Origin: VFMC01 sp046331225
GTDB taxonomy: Bacteria; Actinomycetota; Acidimicrobiia; Acidimicrobiales; Ilumatobacteraceae
Reading direction: 5' to 3'
Length of the DNA stretch: 64,000 nt
NCBI GenBank assembly: GCA_046331225.1
Contig: JAXLRF010000002.1
Span: forward strand, 558,001 to 622,000
The notes under the pieces are model-generated. The model was not told the origin of the DNA, did no database searches, and was given only the letters and a program-made list of their open reading frames with translations. Made by a program: the position numbers and the translations under genes. Below are positions 50,136 through 58,209 of this stretch, in pieces (position 1 is the stretch's first letter; each line of letters begins with the position of its first letter).

Positions 50136-52139
50136 CTACCTGCCGGCGGGGGAGCCGGCCGGGGGTCGAGGGTCGGACGGACGTGGGGGCAACGGCGGCT
50201 GGATGGCGACGTCGGCGGCATCGACGTACCAGCCCATCGACAACGGCCCGAGCCGCAGCCACGGACCGTCGATCGAGACGGCGTCGCCGAGCACCTCGAC
50301 GGGCTGCTCGAGCCCGGCCCAGCGCAAGGCGTCGACGGTGACCGACACGGGGGTGGGGCCGACGTTGGCGATGCCGTAGAACCGGCCGTGCACGGGATGC
50401 CGGCGTTCGTAGGCCAGCACGGGCAACCGGTCGTGGCGGTGCGGGTACGTCTCGCCCCCACCCGCGAGCGCCGGGGTGCGTCGCCGCACGTCGAACACGT
50501 GACGCAGCCCGTCGTACACGCGCCGTTCGACCGAGTCGGGCGCGGCAGCGTCGAACGCGGCCCAGTCCATCACCGGCCGGTGGAGCCAGCGCGAGTCGCC
50601 GGCGTGCTCGGGCGTGTGGAGGTACGTCCAGTCGTTGCACATCGCGAACTCGTCGCCCATGTACAGCAAGGGGATGCCGCCGAACGAGGCGATGATCTTG
50701 TAGCCGAGCAGCAATCGACGCACCGCCAGGTCGAGCGCCGCGGCATCGCCGTCCCGGCGGGCGCGGTCGATCCCGGCGAGCGAGGCGGCGGTGCCGCACG
50801 TGCGCTCGTCGGCGGCCGCCGGGTTGGACGAGAACGCGGCACCGAGCGCGAACGAGCCCGGTGCGTCGCCGCGGTAGAAGTCGGCCAGAAACGCGCGGTG
50901 CGCCGCGGGATCGATGCCGAGGCCCGAGGCGATCGCGTCGTCGACGGCCCAGCCGATGTCGTCGTGACACCGCAGGTACGACACCCATCCGGCCTCGCGC
51001 GGCGTGGGCGGCAACGACGCCAGCGACTCGGTCGCGAGCCGCGCGTCGTTGGTGGCGAAGCTGTTCCAGATCATCACCATGAGCTGGTTGTGGTAGGCGA
51101 GGTGGCACTCGTGGCGCTGCTGGCGGTGTGTACCCAGGTACTGCACCAGGTCGCGCGGCGACACGATCGCCTCGGCCTTGAGCACCACGCCCGGCGCTGC
51201 CACCGACACGTACGCGCGGAACAGCTGTGCCAGCAGGTGCGCCTCGGGCTGGTTCTGGCAGTTGGTGCCCATGCGCTTCCACGTGAACGCGATCGCGTCG
51301 ACGCGCAGGATGTCGACGCCGAGGTTCGCGAGGTCGAGCATCACGCCGAGCATCTCGACGAAGACGTCGGGGTTCGCGTAGTCGAGATCCCACTGGTACG
51401 TGTTGAACGTGGTCCACACCCAGCCCTCGAGGTCGGCGTCCCACGTGAAGTTGCCCGGTGCCATCTCGGGGAACACCTCGGGCAGCGTGCGCTCGTACTG
51501 GTCGGGCAGCGTGCGGTCGGGGAACACCAGGAAGTAGTCGCGGTGGCGCAGCGAGCCCTGCTTGGCGGCCAGCACCCACGGGTGCTCGCTGGCGGTGTGG
51601 TTGAGCACGAGGTCGACGCACAGGCCGATGCCCCGGCGGTGCAGCTCGTCGGACAGCTCGGCGAGGTCGTCGCGCGTGCCGAGCCGGGCCTCGACGTCGG
51701 TGTAGTCGACGATCGCGTAGCCGCCGTCGTTCTCGCCCTCGCGCGCCTTCAGCACGTTCATGAGGTGCAGGTACGTGACGTGCAGGTCGCTCAGGTGGTC
51801 GAGGTGGTCGGCGACGCCGGCGAAGGTGCCACCGAACCGGTCGGCGTACGCGACGTAGCCGATCTGGTCGGCGTTCTGGAACCAGGTGGGGTCGATCTCG
51901 CGGCGGGCGTCGAGGTCGCGCAGTGCCTGGCGACGTCCGAGCGCCGCCCGGGCGAGCACGTCGAGCACCCGTGCCTCGAGTTGCGTCGTGTCGTGGTCGG
52001 GGTACAGCGCCTGCAGCAGGGGGCGTGCATCGGGCGCGACGGATCGCCACCGCGCGCCGAATCGATCTGCCCCCTCGTGCCCGAGGCCGCCCGCGAGCTC
52101 GTCCCACCCGCCGTCGGCGGGTGCCCCCTTCCGTTCCAC
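50136..52139 (-). CDS. Amylosucrase (GH13)
   Basis: A 667-aa GH13 enzyme. DADQIGYVAYADRFGGTFAG and YLHLMNVLKAREGENDGGYAIVDYTDV match amylosucrase rather than ordinary amylases. ILRVDAIAFTW carries the nucleophile Asp, VVLKAEAIVSP the acid/base Glu and RCHDDIGW the third Asp, as in Neisseria amylosucrase. The enzyme uses sucrose to make alpha-1,4-glucan and fructose. The start is GTG 52139, seven bases below -10 TACACT (52152-52147); the longer frame upstream would run through the operator. A LacI operator lies at 52165-52178, just upstream of the promoter. Confidence 0.9.
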   Translation of the reverse strand: MERKGAPADGGWDELAGGLGHEGADRFGARWRSVAPDARPLLQALYPDHDTTQLEARVLDVLARAALGRRQALRDLDARREIDPTWFQNADQIGYVAYADRFGGTFAGVADHLDHLSDLHVTYLHLMNVLKAREGENDGGYAIVDYTDVEARLGTRDDLAELSDELHRRGIGLCVDLVLNHTASEHPWVLAAKQGSLRHRDYFLVFPDRTLPDQYERTLPEVFPEMAPGNFTWDADLEGWVWTTFNTYQWDLDYANPDVFVEMLGVMLDLANLGVDILRVDAIAFTWKRMGTNCQNQPEAHLLAQLFRAYVSVAAPGVVLKAEAIVSPRDLVQYLGTHRQQRHECHLAYHNQLMVMIWNSFATNDARLATESLASLPPTPREAGWVSYLRCHDDIGWAVDDAIASGLGIDPAAHRAFLADFYRGDAPGSFALGAAFSSNPAAADERTCGTAASLAGIDRARRDGDAAALDLAVRRLLLGYKIIASFGGIPLLYMGDEFAMCNDWTYLHTPEHAGDSRWLHRPVMDWAAFDAAAPDSVERRVYDGLRHVFDVRRRTPALAGGGETYPHRHDRLPVLAYERRHPVHGRFYGIANVGPTPVSVTVDALRWAGLEQPVEVLGDAVSIDGPWLRLGPLSMGWYVDAADVAIQPPLPPRPSDPRPPAGSPAGR

Positions 52140-52146
52140 GGCGACG

Positions 52147-52180
52147 AGTGTATTGTCACGGCGATGCAAGCGCTTACACT
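52147..52180. promoter_or_regulatory. Divergent amylosucrase/lacI promoters
   Basis: Minus-strand -10 TACACT (52152-52147) precedes the amylosucrase GTG by seven bases. Plus-strand -35 TTGTCA (52153-52158) and -10 TACACT (52175-52180) are separated by 16 bases and serve the regulator. One LacI operator overlaps both, so repression would act on both genes. Confidence 0.7.
52165..52178. promoter_or_regulatory. LacI-family operator 1 (TGCAAGCGCTTACA)
   Basis: Fits the LacI/CcpA-type consensus TGNAANCGNTTNCA with its central CG. It lies between amylosucrase and the LacI gene, overlapping the -10/spacer of the regulator promoter and the region upstream of amylosucrase. An identical copy is at 53399-53412. 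Confidence 0.85.
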
Positions 52181-52204
52181 CGCGCCCGGCCCGAGGAGGT
52201 GACC

Positions 52205-53284
52205 GTGGCCGACGTCGACACGTCCCGACACATGCACGCGAGCGAGCACGACGCCGGCTCGGGCACGCCCGGCGGCGCGAGCACGCGCGCCACCATCGAC
52301 GACGTGGCCCGCGAGGCGGGGGTGTCGACCGCGACGGTGAGCCGGGCGCTGCGTCACCACCCCTACGTGGCCGAGAGCACGCGCCAGCGGGTGATGAGCG
52401 CCGTCGAGCGCCTGCGCTACGTCGCCAACGCCAACGCCGCACGCCTGGCGTCCGGCCAGAGCCGCACCGTCGGCCTCGTGGCCCCGATGCTCACCAGCTG
52501 GTACACCAGCGAGCTCACGGTGGGCGTCGAGGAGGTGCTCACCCAGGCCCGCTTCGACCTGCTGATCGGCACCGCCAACTCGGCCGCCCGCGAGCGCATG
52601 TTCCGTGGCGATGCCCGCTTCGAGCAGCGGGTCGACGGCGTCATCCTGGTCGACGTGTTCTGCGGCGAGGAGGCCGCCGCGCGCCTGGCCGAGATGGACA
52701 CGCCGATCGTGGTGCTCGGCGAGCAGTTGCACCAGCTCACGTCGGTGTCGATCGACAACACCCGTGGGGCCCGTCTGGCCGCGAAACACCTGATCGGGCT
52801 CGGTCACAAGCGGATCGCCCTCGTCGGCGGGCACACCAACCTCGACGTCGCGAAGAACGTGCCCACCGAGCGCACGGCCGGCTTCCGCGACACCCTGCGC
52901 GCCGCCGGTCTGCGCGTGCCCGACACGTACCTGCAAGACGGCGACTTCACGATCGCCGGTGGTCACGCAGCGATGGAGCGACTGCTCGAGCTGCCCAAGC
53001 CACCGACGGCGGTGTTCTTCCTGTCGGACGAGATGGCCTTCGGTGCGCTGCAGAGCATCCGCGATCGCGGGCTCACCGTCGGTCGCGACGTCTCGGTGGT
53101 CGGCTTCGACGACCACCCCGTGTCCGAGGCGATGGGGCTCACCACGGTGCGCCAGCCGGTGCGCGACATGGGCCGCCTCGGCGCCCGGTTGATGCTCGAC
53201 GCGCTCGACGGCTTCGGCGTGGTGCAGCACCACCCGATGGAGATCGTGCTCGTCGAACGGATGAGCACCGGCCGCCCGATCTGA
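52205..53284 (+). CDS. LacI-family regulator of alpha-glucoside genes
   Basis: A 359-aa LacI-type repressor. A short N-terminal extension precedes the HTH ATIDDVAREAGVSTATVSRALRHHPYVAESTRQRVMSAVERLRYVANANAARLASG, then the periplasmic-binding-fold sensor (TVGLVAPMLTSWYTSELTVGVEEVL ... DVSVVGFDDHPVSEAMGLTTVRQPV). The start is GTG 52205 with GAGGAGG upstream. It is encoded divergently from amylosucrase and just before the ABC importer, each with an identical operator, so it probably represses uptake and utilisation until a glucoside binds. Confidence 0.93.
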   Translation: MADVDTSRHMHASEHDAGSGTPGGASTRATIDDVAREAGVSTATVSRALRHHPYVAESTRQRVMSAVERLRYVANANAARLASGQSRTVGLVAPMLTSWYTSELTVGVEEVLTQARFDLLIGTANSAARERMFRGDARFEQRVDGVILVDVFCGEEAAARLAEMDTPIVVLGEQLHQLTSVSIDNTRGARLAAKHLIGLGHKRIALVGGHTNLDVAKNVPTERTAGFRDTLRAAGLRVPDTYLQDGDFTIAGGHAAMERLLELPKPPTAVFFLSDEMAFGALQSIRDRGLTVGRDVSVVGFDDHPVSEAMGLTTVRQPVRDMGRLGARLMLDALDGFGVVQHHPMEIVLVERMSTGRPI

Positions 53285-53370
53285 CGCCGGATCGCACCGG
53301 TCCTGACCGACCACTCGTCACCTCGACGACCGCTCGGGTGGGGTCCGTGCGAAGGACTTCGCCACAGACA

Positions 53371-53412
53371 TTGACGGCACCCTGACACCGGGCTACTCTG
53401 CAAGCGCTTACA
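53371..53412 (+). promoter_or_regulatory. Importer promoter overlapped by LacI operator 2
   Basis: -35 TTGACG (53371-53376), 17-bp spacer, -10 TACTCT (53394-53399), and immediately TGCAAGCGCTTACA (53399-53412), identical to operator 1. The operator covers the transcription start, so repressor would block initiation. The binding-protein gene starts at 53458 with a good ribosome site. Confidence 0.85.
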
Positions 53413-53457
53413 TACACGGGCCGCTCACACGGCCCTGATCTCCGAGGGGGAGAACAC

Positions 53458-54834
53458 ATGGCACACCGCCGACGCTTGGCCGCCGCGGCCATCGTGGCAA
53501 GCCTCGTGATCGTTGCCTGTGGCGGCGATGACGACGACGCCACCGAGGGCACCGAGGCCGCCAGCGAGACCACTGCAGCTGCGGGTGGCACCGAGACCAC
53601 CGCTGCTGAGGGTGGCTCGGACACCACTGCTGCGAGCGGCGACCAGCCGTTCGCGGGCACCACCGTCACGATCCTCAGCTCGATCCGTGACGTCGAGGCC
53701 GAGCGCCTCGAGACCGCCTGGGCCTCGTTCGAGGAGCAGACGGGCATCGACATCGTCCACGAGGGCTCGGCCACGTTCGAGGACGACCTCAAGCTCCGGG
53801 TCGACGGCGGCGACGCCCCCGACCTCGCGTTCATCCCGCAGCCGGGCCTGCTCAACACCCTGGCGAGCGACGGCAAGGTCGTGCCGCTGTCCGACCTCGA
53901 GGCCGACGTCGTCGCCAACGACGGCGAGAGCTGGGTCGGCTACGGCTCGGTCGACGGCACGTTCTACGCCCCGCCGTTCGGCGCCAACATCAAGAGCCTG
54001 GTGTGGTACTCGCCGGCCGCCTTCGAGGAGAAGGGCTACGAGATCCCCACCACGTGGCAGGAGCTCCTCGACCTCAGCCAGCAGATCGTCGACGACGGCG
54101 GCACCCCGTGGTGCGTCGGCGCCGAGTCGGGTGGCGCCACCGGTTGGGTGCTCACCGACTGGGTGGAGGACGTCATGCTCCGCACCGCCGGCCCCGACGT
54201 GTACGACCAGTGGGTCAACCACGAGATCCCGTTCAACGACCCGGCCGTCGCCACGGCGCTCGACGAGGTCGCGAAGATCGTCAAGAACGACGACTTCGTC
54301 CTCGGCGGCTCGCAGAGCATCCCGAGCACCAGCTTCCAGGAAGCCGGTCTCCCGCTGCTCGACGGCGAGTGCTACATGCACCGTCAGGCGAACTTCTACG
54401 GCAACCAGTGGCCCGACGGCACCACCAAGGGCCCCGACGGTCAGGTGAACACCTTCTTCCTGCCGATGGTCAACGCCGACGACCCGAAGGCGATGCTCGG
54501 TGGCGGTGAGCTCATCGGTGCGTTCTCGGATCGTCCCGAGGTCGCGGCCGTCGCTGCGTACCTGACCAGCGCCGACTACGCCAACGAGCGCCTGAAGCTC
54601 GGCAACTGGCTGACCCCGAACAAGAAGGCCGACATCTCGCTGGTCACCGACCCGCTCGAGGCCCAGTTCGCCCAGCTGCTCGCCGACTCGGACGTGTTCC
54701 GCTTCGACGGCTCCGACCTGATGCCCGGCCCCGTGGGCGCCGGCTCGTTCTGGAGCGAGATGGTCGAGTGGGTCGTGGGTTCGCAGGACACCGCGACCAC
54801 CCTCGACAACATCGAGGCCAGCTGGCCCGCATGA
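53458..54834 (+). CDS. Alpha-glucoside ABC transporter substrate-binding lipoprotein
   Basis: A 458-aa solute-binding protein. A signal peptide ends in the lipobox VIVAC (Cys21), followed by a Thr/Ala/Glu-rich linker (about 24-64) and a type-2 binding fold (VTILSSIRDVEAERLETAWASFEEQTGIDIVHEGSATFEDDLKLRVDGGDAPDLAFIPQPGLLNTLA). The sequence resembles AglE/ThuE-type binding proteins for alpha-glucosides such as trehalose, maltose or sucrose. It is lipid-anchored outside the membrane. ATG 53458 follows GGGGGAG. The downstream hairpin probably lets it be made in excess over the permeases. Confidence 0.93.
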   Translation: MAHRRRLAAAAIVASLVIVACGGDDDDATEGTEAASETTAAAGGTETTAAEGGSDTTAASGDQPFAGTTVTILSSIRDVEAERLETAWASFEEQTGIDIVHEGSATFEDDLKLRVDGGDAPDLAFIPQPGLLNTLASDGKVVPLSDLEADVVANDGESWVGYGSVDGTFYAPPFGANIKSLVWYSPAAFEEKGYEIPTTWQELLDLSQQIVDDGGTPWCVGAESGGATGWVLTDWVEDVMLRTAGPDVYDQWVNHEIPFNDPAVATALDEVAKIVKNDDFVLGGSQSIPSTSFQEAGLPLLDGECYMHRQANFYGNQWPDGTTKGPDGQVNTFFLPMVNADDPKAMLGGGELIGAFSDRPEVAAVAAYLTSADYANERLKLGNWLTPNKKADISLVTDPLEAQFAQLLADSDVFRFDGSDLMPGPVGAGSFWSEMVEWVVGSQDTATTLDNIEASWPA

Positions 54835-54874
54835 TCTGATCAGCGTCAGCTGACCCAGATCACACACCGCAGGG

Positions 54875-54908
54875 ACGGGGTGGGCCTGCTCCGGCAGGCC
54901 CACCCCGT
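54875..54908. terminator. 15-bp hairpin between binding protein and permease genes
   Basis: ACGGGGTGGGCCTGC (54875-54889), loop TCCG, GCAGGCCCACCCCGT (54894-54908), perfect stem. It stands between the binding-protein stop and the permease promoter. It could end part of the transcript or stabilise the upstream mRNA, raising binding-protein yield. No strong T-tract follows. Confidence 0.72.
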
Positions 54909-54960
54909 TCCATGTCGGGACACCGCCGCTCGTCCAGATGACGAGCGTCCGAGGCAGTGC

Positions 54961-54966
54961 TACAGT
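54961..54966 (+). promoter_or_regulatory. Candidate -10 TACAGT for the permease genes
   Basis: TACAGT, preceded 16-17 bp upstream by a weak ATGACG element, lies 54 bp before the permease ATG (55021), which has its own GGGGGG ribosome site. This could keep the permease and ATPase expressed after the hairpin. Confidence 0.45.
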
Positions 54967-55020
54967 CCGCCTCGGTGACCGCCCATCACGGGCACCAACA
55001 CATCTCTGATCCGGGGGGAC

Positions 55021-56010
55021 ATGGGAGACATCTTCAGCTCACTCGGGCTCGTCGTCGTCGGCATCGCTGCATTCGCCGTCGTCATCGGAGCCCTCTACTG
55101 GCTGGCCAGCCAACTGCCCGAACCGTGGCGCGAACGGGCACGCACCGTCGTGTTCCTCGGCCCGGGCGTGGTGTTGCTGCTCGGCCTGGTCCTGCCGGCC
55201 CTCATCAACTTCCGTCTCGCGTTCTACGACCGCAACGACAAGTGGTACGGGTTCGGCAACTACCGCGACATCTTCACCAACGACAACAACATCGAAGTGT
55301 TGATGAACACCCTCTGGTGGGGCGTCATCGTCACCGGTGCGGCGACGGTGATCGGCATCGTGATCGCCCGCTTCGCCGACCGCATGCGTGGCGAGCCGAT
55401 CGCGAAGGCGGCGATCTTCCTGCCGACCGCGATCTCGATGGTGGGCGCAGGCATCATCTGGAACTTCGTCTACTCCCCCAAGGAGTACGGCCTGCTCAAC
55501 TCGGTGCTGCGCATCCTGCCCGGCGAGCAGAAGACGCAGTTCTTCCTGCAGGACTCGAAGCTGTTCGGCATCGACAGCCCGTTCGTCCCCGGCCTCAACA
55601 CCTTGCTGATCATGGTCGTGATCGTGTGGATCCAGGCCGGGTTCGCCACCGTCGTCATCTCGGCCGCGCTGAAGGGCGTGCCCGACGACCTCGTCGAGGC
55701 CGCCAAGATCGACGGCGCCACCGACCGCCAGGCGTTCTTCAAGGTGGTGCTCCCCTACATCAAGGGCACGATCATCACCGTCATCACCACCATCGTCATC
55801 GCCGTGCTGAAGATCTTCGACATCATCCAGACGATGGGCAAGGGCGGCTCGTTCGGCACCAGCACGATGGCCAACGAGATGTACGAGCAGGCCTTCCCGC
55901 AGGACAACGACGGCCTCGGCGCCGCCTGGGCGATCCTGCTGTTCCTGGCCGTCGCGCCGATCATCTACGTCAACGCCCGCAACCAGCGGGCCATGCGGGG
56001 AGCACGCTGA
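55021..56010 (+). CDS. Alpha-glucoside ABC transporter permease (MalF-like)
   Basis: A 329-aa inner-membrane permease with about six to eight helices. The cytoplasmic coupling motif EAAKIDGATDRQAFFKVVLP (EAA box) matches MalF/AglF permeases, and NFRLAFYDRNDKWYGFGNYRDIF is the usual early loop. It forms the membrane channel with the next gene product. ATG 55021 follows GGGGGG at three bases, so the start is supported. The gene is followed closely (2-bp gap) by the second permease. Confidence 0.93.
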   Translation: MGDIFSSLGLVVVGIAAFAVVIGALYWLASQLPEPWRERARTVVFLGPGVVLLLGLVLPALINFRLAFYDRNDKWYGFGNYRDIFTNDNNIEVLMNTLWWGVIVTGAATVIGIVIARFADRMRGEPIAKAAIFLPTAISMVGAGIIWNFVYSPKEYGLLNSVLRILPGEQKTQFFLQDSKLFGIDSPFVPGLNTLLIMVVIVWIQAGFATVVISAALKGVPDDLVEAAKIDGATDRQAFFKVVLPYIKGTIITVITTIVIAVLKIFDIIQTMGKGGSFGTSTMANEMYEQAFPQDNDGLGAAWAILLFLAVAPIIYVNARNQRAMRGAR

Positions 56011-56012
56011 CC

Positions 56013-56954
56013 ATGACCACCGCAGACATCACCACCGTCCCGCTCATCGCCACGTCGGCCGAGGCGAAGGACGAGACCCCGTTGGTCACCAAGATGGCCA
56101 ACGCCACCAACAAGGGCATCGGCAAGTACGTCGTGTGGGCGATCGCCGCGCTGTGGACCGTGCCCACCCTCGGTCTGCTCATCTCGTCGTTCCGACCCGA
56201 GCAGCAGATCAAGACGACGGGCTGGTGGCACTTCTTCGGCAACCCGACCGACGTGACGATGAAGAACTACTCGACGGTCCTCGACTACAAGGTCCGAGGC
56301 CTGCCGTTCAGCTCGTTCTTCTGGAACACCGTGCAGATCGCGATCCCGGGTGCGGTGATCCCGATCGCAGTGGCGGCGCTCGCGGCGTACGCGCTGTCGT
56401 GGATGCACTTCAAGGGCCGCGACGCCCTGTCGGTGTTCATCGTGGCGCTCATGGTCGTGCCGCTGCAGATGTGCCTCATCCCGCTGCTGCGCTACCTGTT
56501 CGCCGCCGACTGGTTCCCCGAGGCGCTGTCCGGCGTCCCGTCGATCTGGATCGCCCACTCGATCTTCGCGATGCCGCTCGCGATCTTCCTCCTCAAGAAC
56601 TTCATCGGCGCGCTGCCGAGCGAGGTGATCGAGGCGGCCCGGGTGGACGGCGCCAGCCACATGTCGATCTTCGTGAAGATCGTCCTGCCCCTGTCCGTGC
56701 CGGCGATCGCGTCGCTGGCCATCTTCCAGTTCCTGTGGGTGTGGAACGACCTGCTCGTCGCCAAGGTGTTCGGTGGCAGCGCGTCGAACCAGCCCATGAC
56801 CGCCGCTCTCGTCGAGATGGTCGGCAACAAGGGGAACGAGTGGCAGCTGCTCACCGCAGGTGCCTTCGTCACGATGATCGTCCCGCTCATCGTGTTCCTC
56901 TCACTCCAGCGTTACTTCGTCCGCGGCCTGCTGGCCGGAAGCGTCAAGGGTTAG
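56013..56954 (+). CDS. Alpha-glucoside ABC transporter permease (MalG-like)
   Basis: A 313-aa permease with about six helices. The EAA box IEAARVDGASHMSIFVKIVLP and the MalG-type C-terminus (WNDLLVAKVFG, FVRGLLAGSVKG) identify it as the second channel subunit. A hydrophilic Thr/Ala-rich N-terminal extension of about 40 residues precedes the first helix, which is longer than in many MalG proteins. ATG 56013 has a GGGGAG site nine bases upstream. It is followed by the ATPase gene after 12 bp. Confidence 0.93.
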   Translation: MTTADITTVPLIATSAEAKDETPLVTKMANATNKGIGKYVVWAIAALWTVPTLGLLISSFRPEQQIKTTGWWHFFGNPTDVTMKNYSTVLDYKVRGLPFSSFFWNTVQIAIPGAVIPIAVAALAAYALSWMHFKGRDALSVFIVALMVVPLQMCLIPLLRYLFAADWFPEALSGVPSIWIAHSIFAMPLAIFLLKNFIGALPSEVIEAARVDGASHMSIFVKIVLPLSVPAIASLAIFQFLWVWNDLLVAKVFGGSASNQPMTAALVEMVGNKGNEWQLLTAGAFVTMIVPLIVFLSLQRYFVRGLLAGSVKG

Positions 56955-56966
56955 AACGGACCACAC

Positions 56967-58118
56967 ATGTCGACTCTCACCATGAAGAACCTCCAGAAGA
57001 AGTACCCCAACGGCTACAACGCCGTGCCGGGTCTCGACCTGCACATCGAGGACGGCGAGTTCCTCGTGCTCGTCGGCCCGTCGGGGTGCGGCAAGAGCAC
57101 GGTGCTGCGCATGGTCGCCGGGCTCGAGGACATCACGGGCGGCGATCTGATGATCGACGACACCCGTGTCAACGACAAGGGACCGCAGGAACGCGACATC
57201 GCGATGGTGTTCCAGAGCTATGCGCTGTACCCGAACATGACGGTCGAGGGGAACATCGCGTTCGCGATGAAGCTCCGCAAGACCGACAAGGACCAGATCA
57301 AGAAGAAAGTGGCCGAGGTCGCCGAACTGCTCGAGCTCACCCAGGTGCTCGACCGCAAGCCGGGCCAGCTCTCGGGTGGTCAGCGCCAGCGCGTGGCCAT
57401 GGGCCGTGCCATCGTGCGCGAGCCCAAGCTGTTCTTGATGGACGAGCCGCTGTCGAACCTCGACGCGAAGCTGCGTGTGCAGACCCGCGCCGAGATCGCC
57501 AAGCTGCAGCGCCGTCTGGGCGTCACCACGATGTACGTCACCCACGACCAGGTCGAGGCGATGACGATGGGCGACCGCGTGGCCGTCCTGCGCCGTGGCG
57601 TGCTCATGCAGTGCGCGAGCCCGTCCACCCTGTACGACTCGCCGGACAACCTGTTCGTGGCGCAGTTCATCGGCTCGCCGTCGATGAACGTGGTGCGCGG
57701 CAAGGTCGTCAGCGCCGGCGAGGAGGGCATCACGATCGACGTCGGCGGCCAGACCGTCAGCCTGTCCGGCGCAGCGGCGCAACGGCTCGCCGGGCTGTCG
57801 GCCTCCGTCGGTCAGGAGATCGCGTTCGGTGTGCGTCCCGAGGCGCTCGGCGGTGACGGCGACGCCTCGATCGACGTGTCGGTCGACCTCGTCGAGATGC
57901 TCGGCTCCGAGAAGCTGGTGCACGCCACGATCGGCTCGCCGGCGGTGCGCTCCACCGACACCGGTGTCGAGGTGGGCAGCGGTGCGTCGTCGACGATCAT
58001 CGCCTCGCTCGACCCCCGTCGCGACGTGCGCGTGGGCGAGCGGCTCACGCTCACCGTCGACACGCTGCGCGTGCACGCCTTCGACCTGCAGACCGGCCAG
58101 ACCATCGGCCGCAGCTGA
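56967..58118 (+). CDS. Alpha-glucoside ABC transporter ATPase (MalK/UgpC/MsmK-like)
   Basis: A 383-aa ABC ATPase: Walker A GPSGCGKST, Q-loop MVFQSYALYPNMTV, signature LSGGQRQR, Walker B LFLMDEPLSNLDAKLR and H-loop THDQVEA, followed by a C-terminal TOBE/OB region (ITIDVGGQTVSL, GVRPEALGG). It energises uptake and, in relatives, can serve several sugar importers. ATG 56967 is in the operon. A clear terminator hairpin follows at 58141-58170. Confidence 0.95.
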   Translation: MSTLTMKNLQKKYPNGYNAVPGLDLHIEDGEFLVLVGPSGCGKSTVLRMVAGLEDITGGDLMIDDTRVNDKGPQERDIAMVFQSYALYPNMTVEGNIAFAMKLRKTDKDQIKKKVAEVAELLELTQVLDRKPGQLSGGQRQRVAMGRAIVREPKLFLMDEPLSNLDAKLRVQTRAEIAKLQRRLGVTTMYVTHDQVEAMTMGDRVAVLRRGVLMQCASPSTLYDSPDNLFVAQFIGSPSMNVVRGKVVSAGEEGITIDVGGQTVSLSGAAAQRLAGLSASVGQEIAFGVRPEALGGDGDASIDVSVDLVEMLGSEKLVHATIGSPAVRSTDTGVEVGSGASSTIIASLDPRRDVRVGERLTLTVDTLRVHAFDLQTGQTIGRS

Positions 58119-58140
58119 CACGTCGTTCCCCCCGACGCGC

Positions 58141-58170
58141 CGGGCCCGCCTCCTCGCGGAGGCGGGCCCG
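58141..58170. terminator. Intrinsic terminator after the importer operon
   Basis: CGGGCCCGCCTCC (58141-58153), loop TCGC, GGAGGCGGGCCCG (58158-58170), then TTGCGTT. Strong 13-bp GC stem with a short T-rich tail. It serves the convergent ends of the importer and GH13 genes. Confidence 0.82.
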
Positions 58171-58209
58171 TTGCGTTCCGGGGTCGTGTCCGACCGGCGT
58201 CGGGCGGTG

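Noticed and set aside
54957..55020. Leaderless frame starting at GTG 54976 after TACAGT
   Set aside because: It runs in a different frame from the permease and yields only Arg/His-rich shadow sequence; the permease ATG with its own ribosome site is used.
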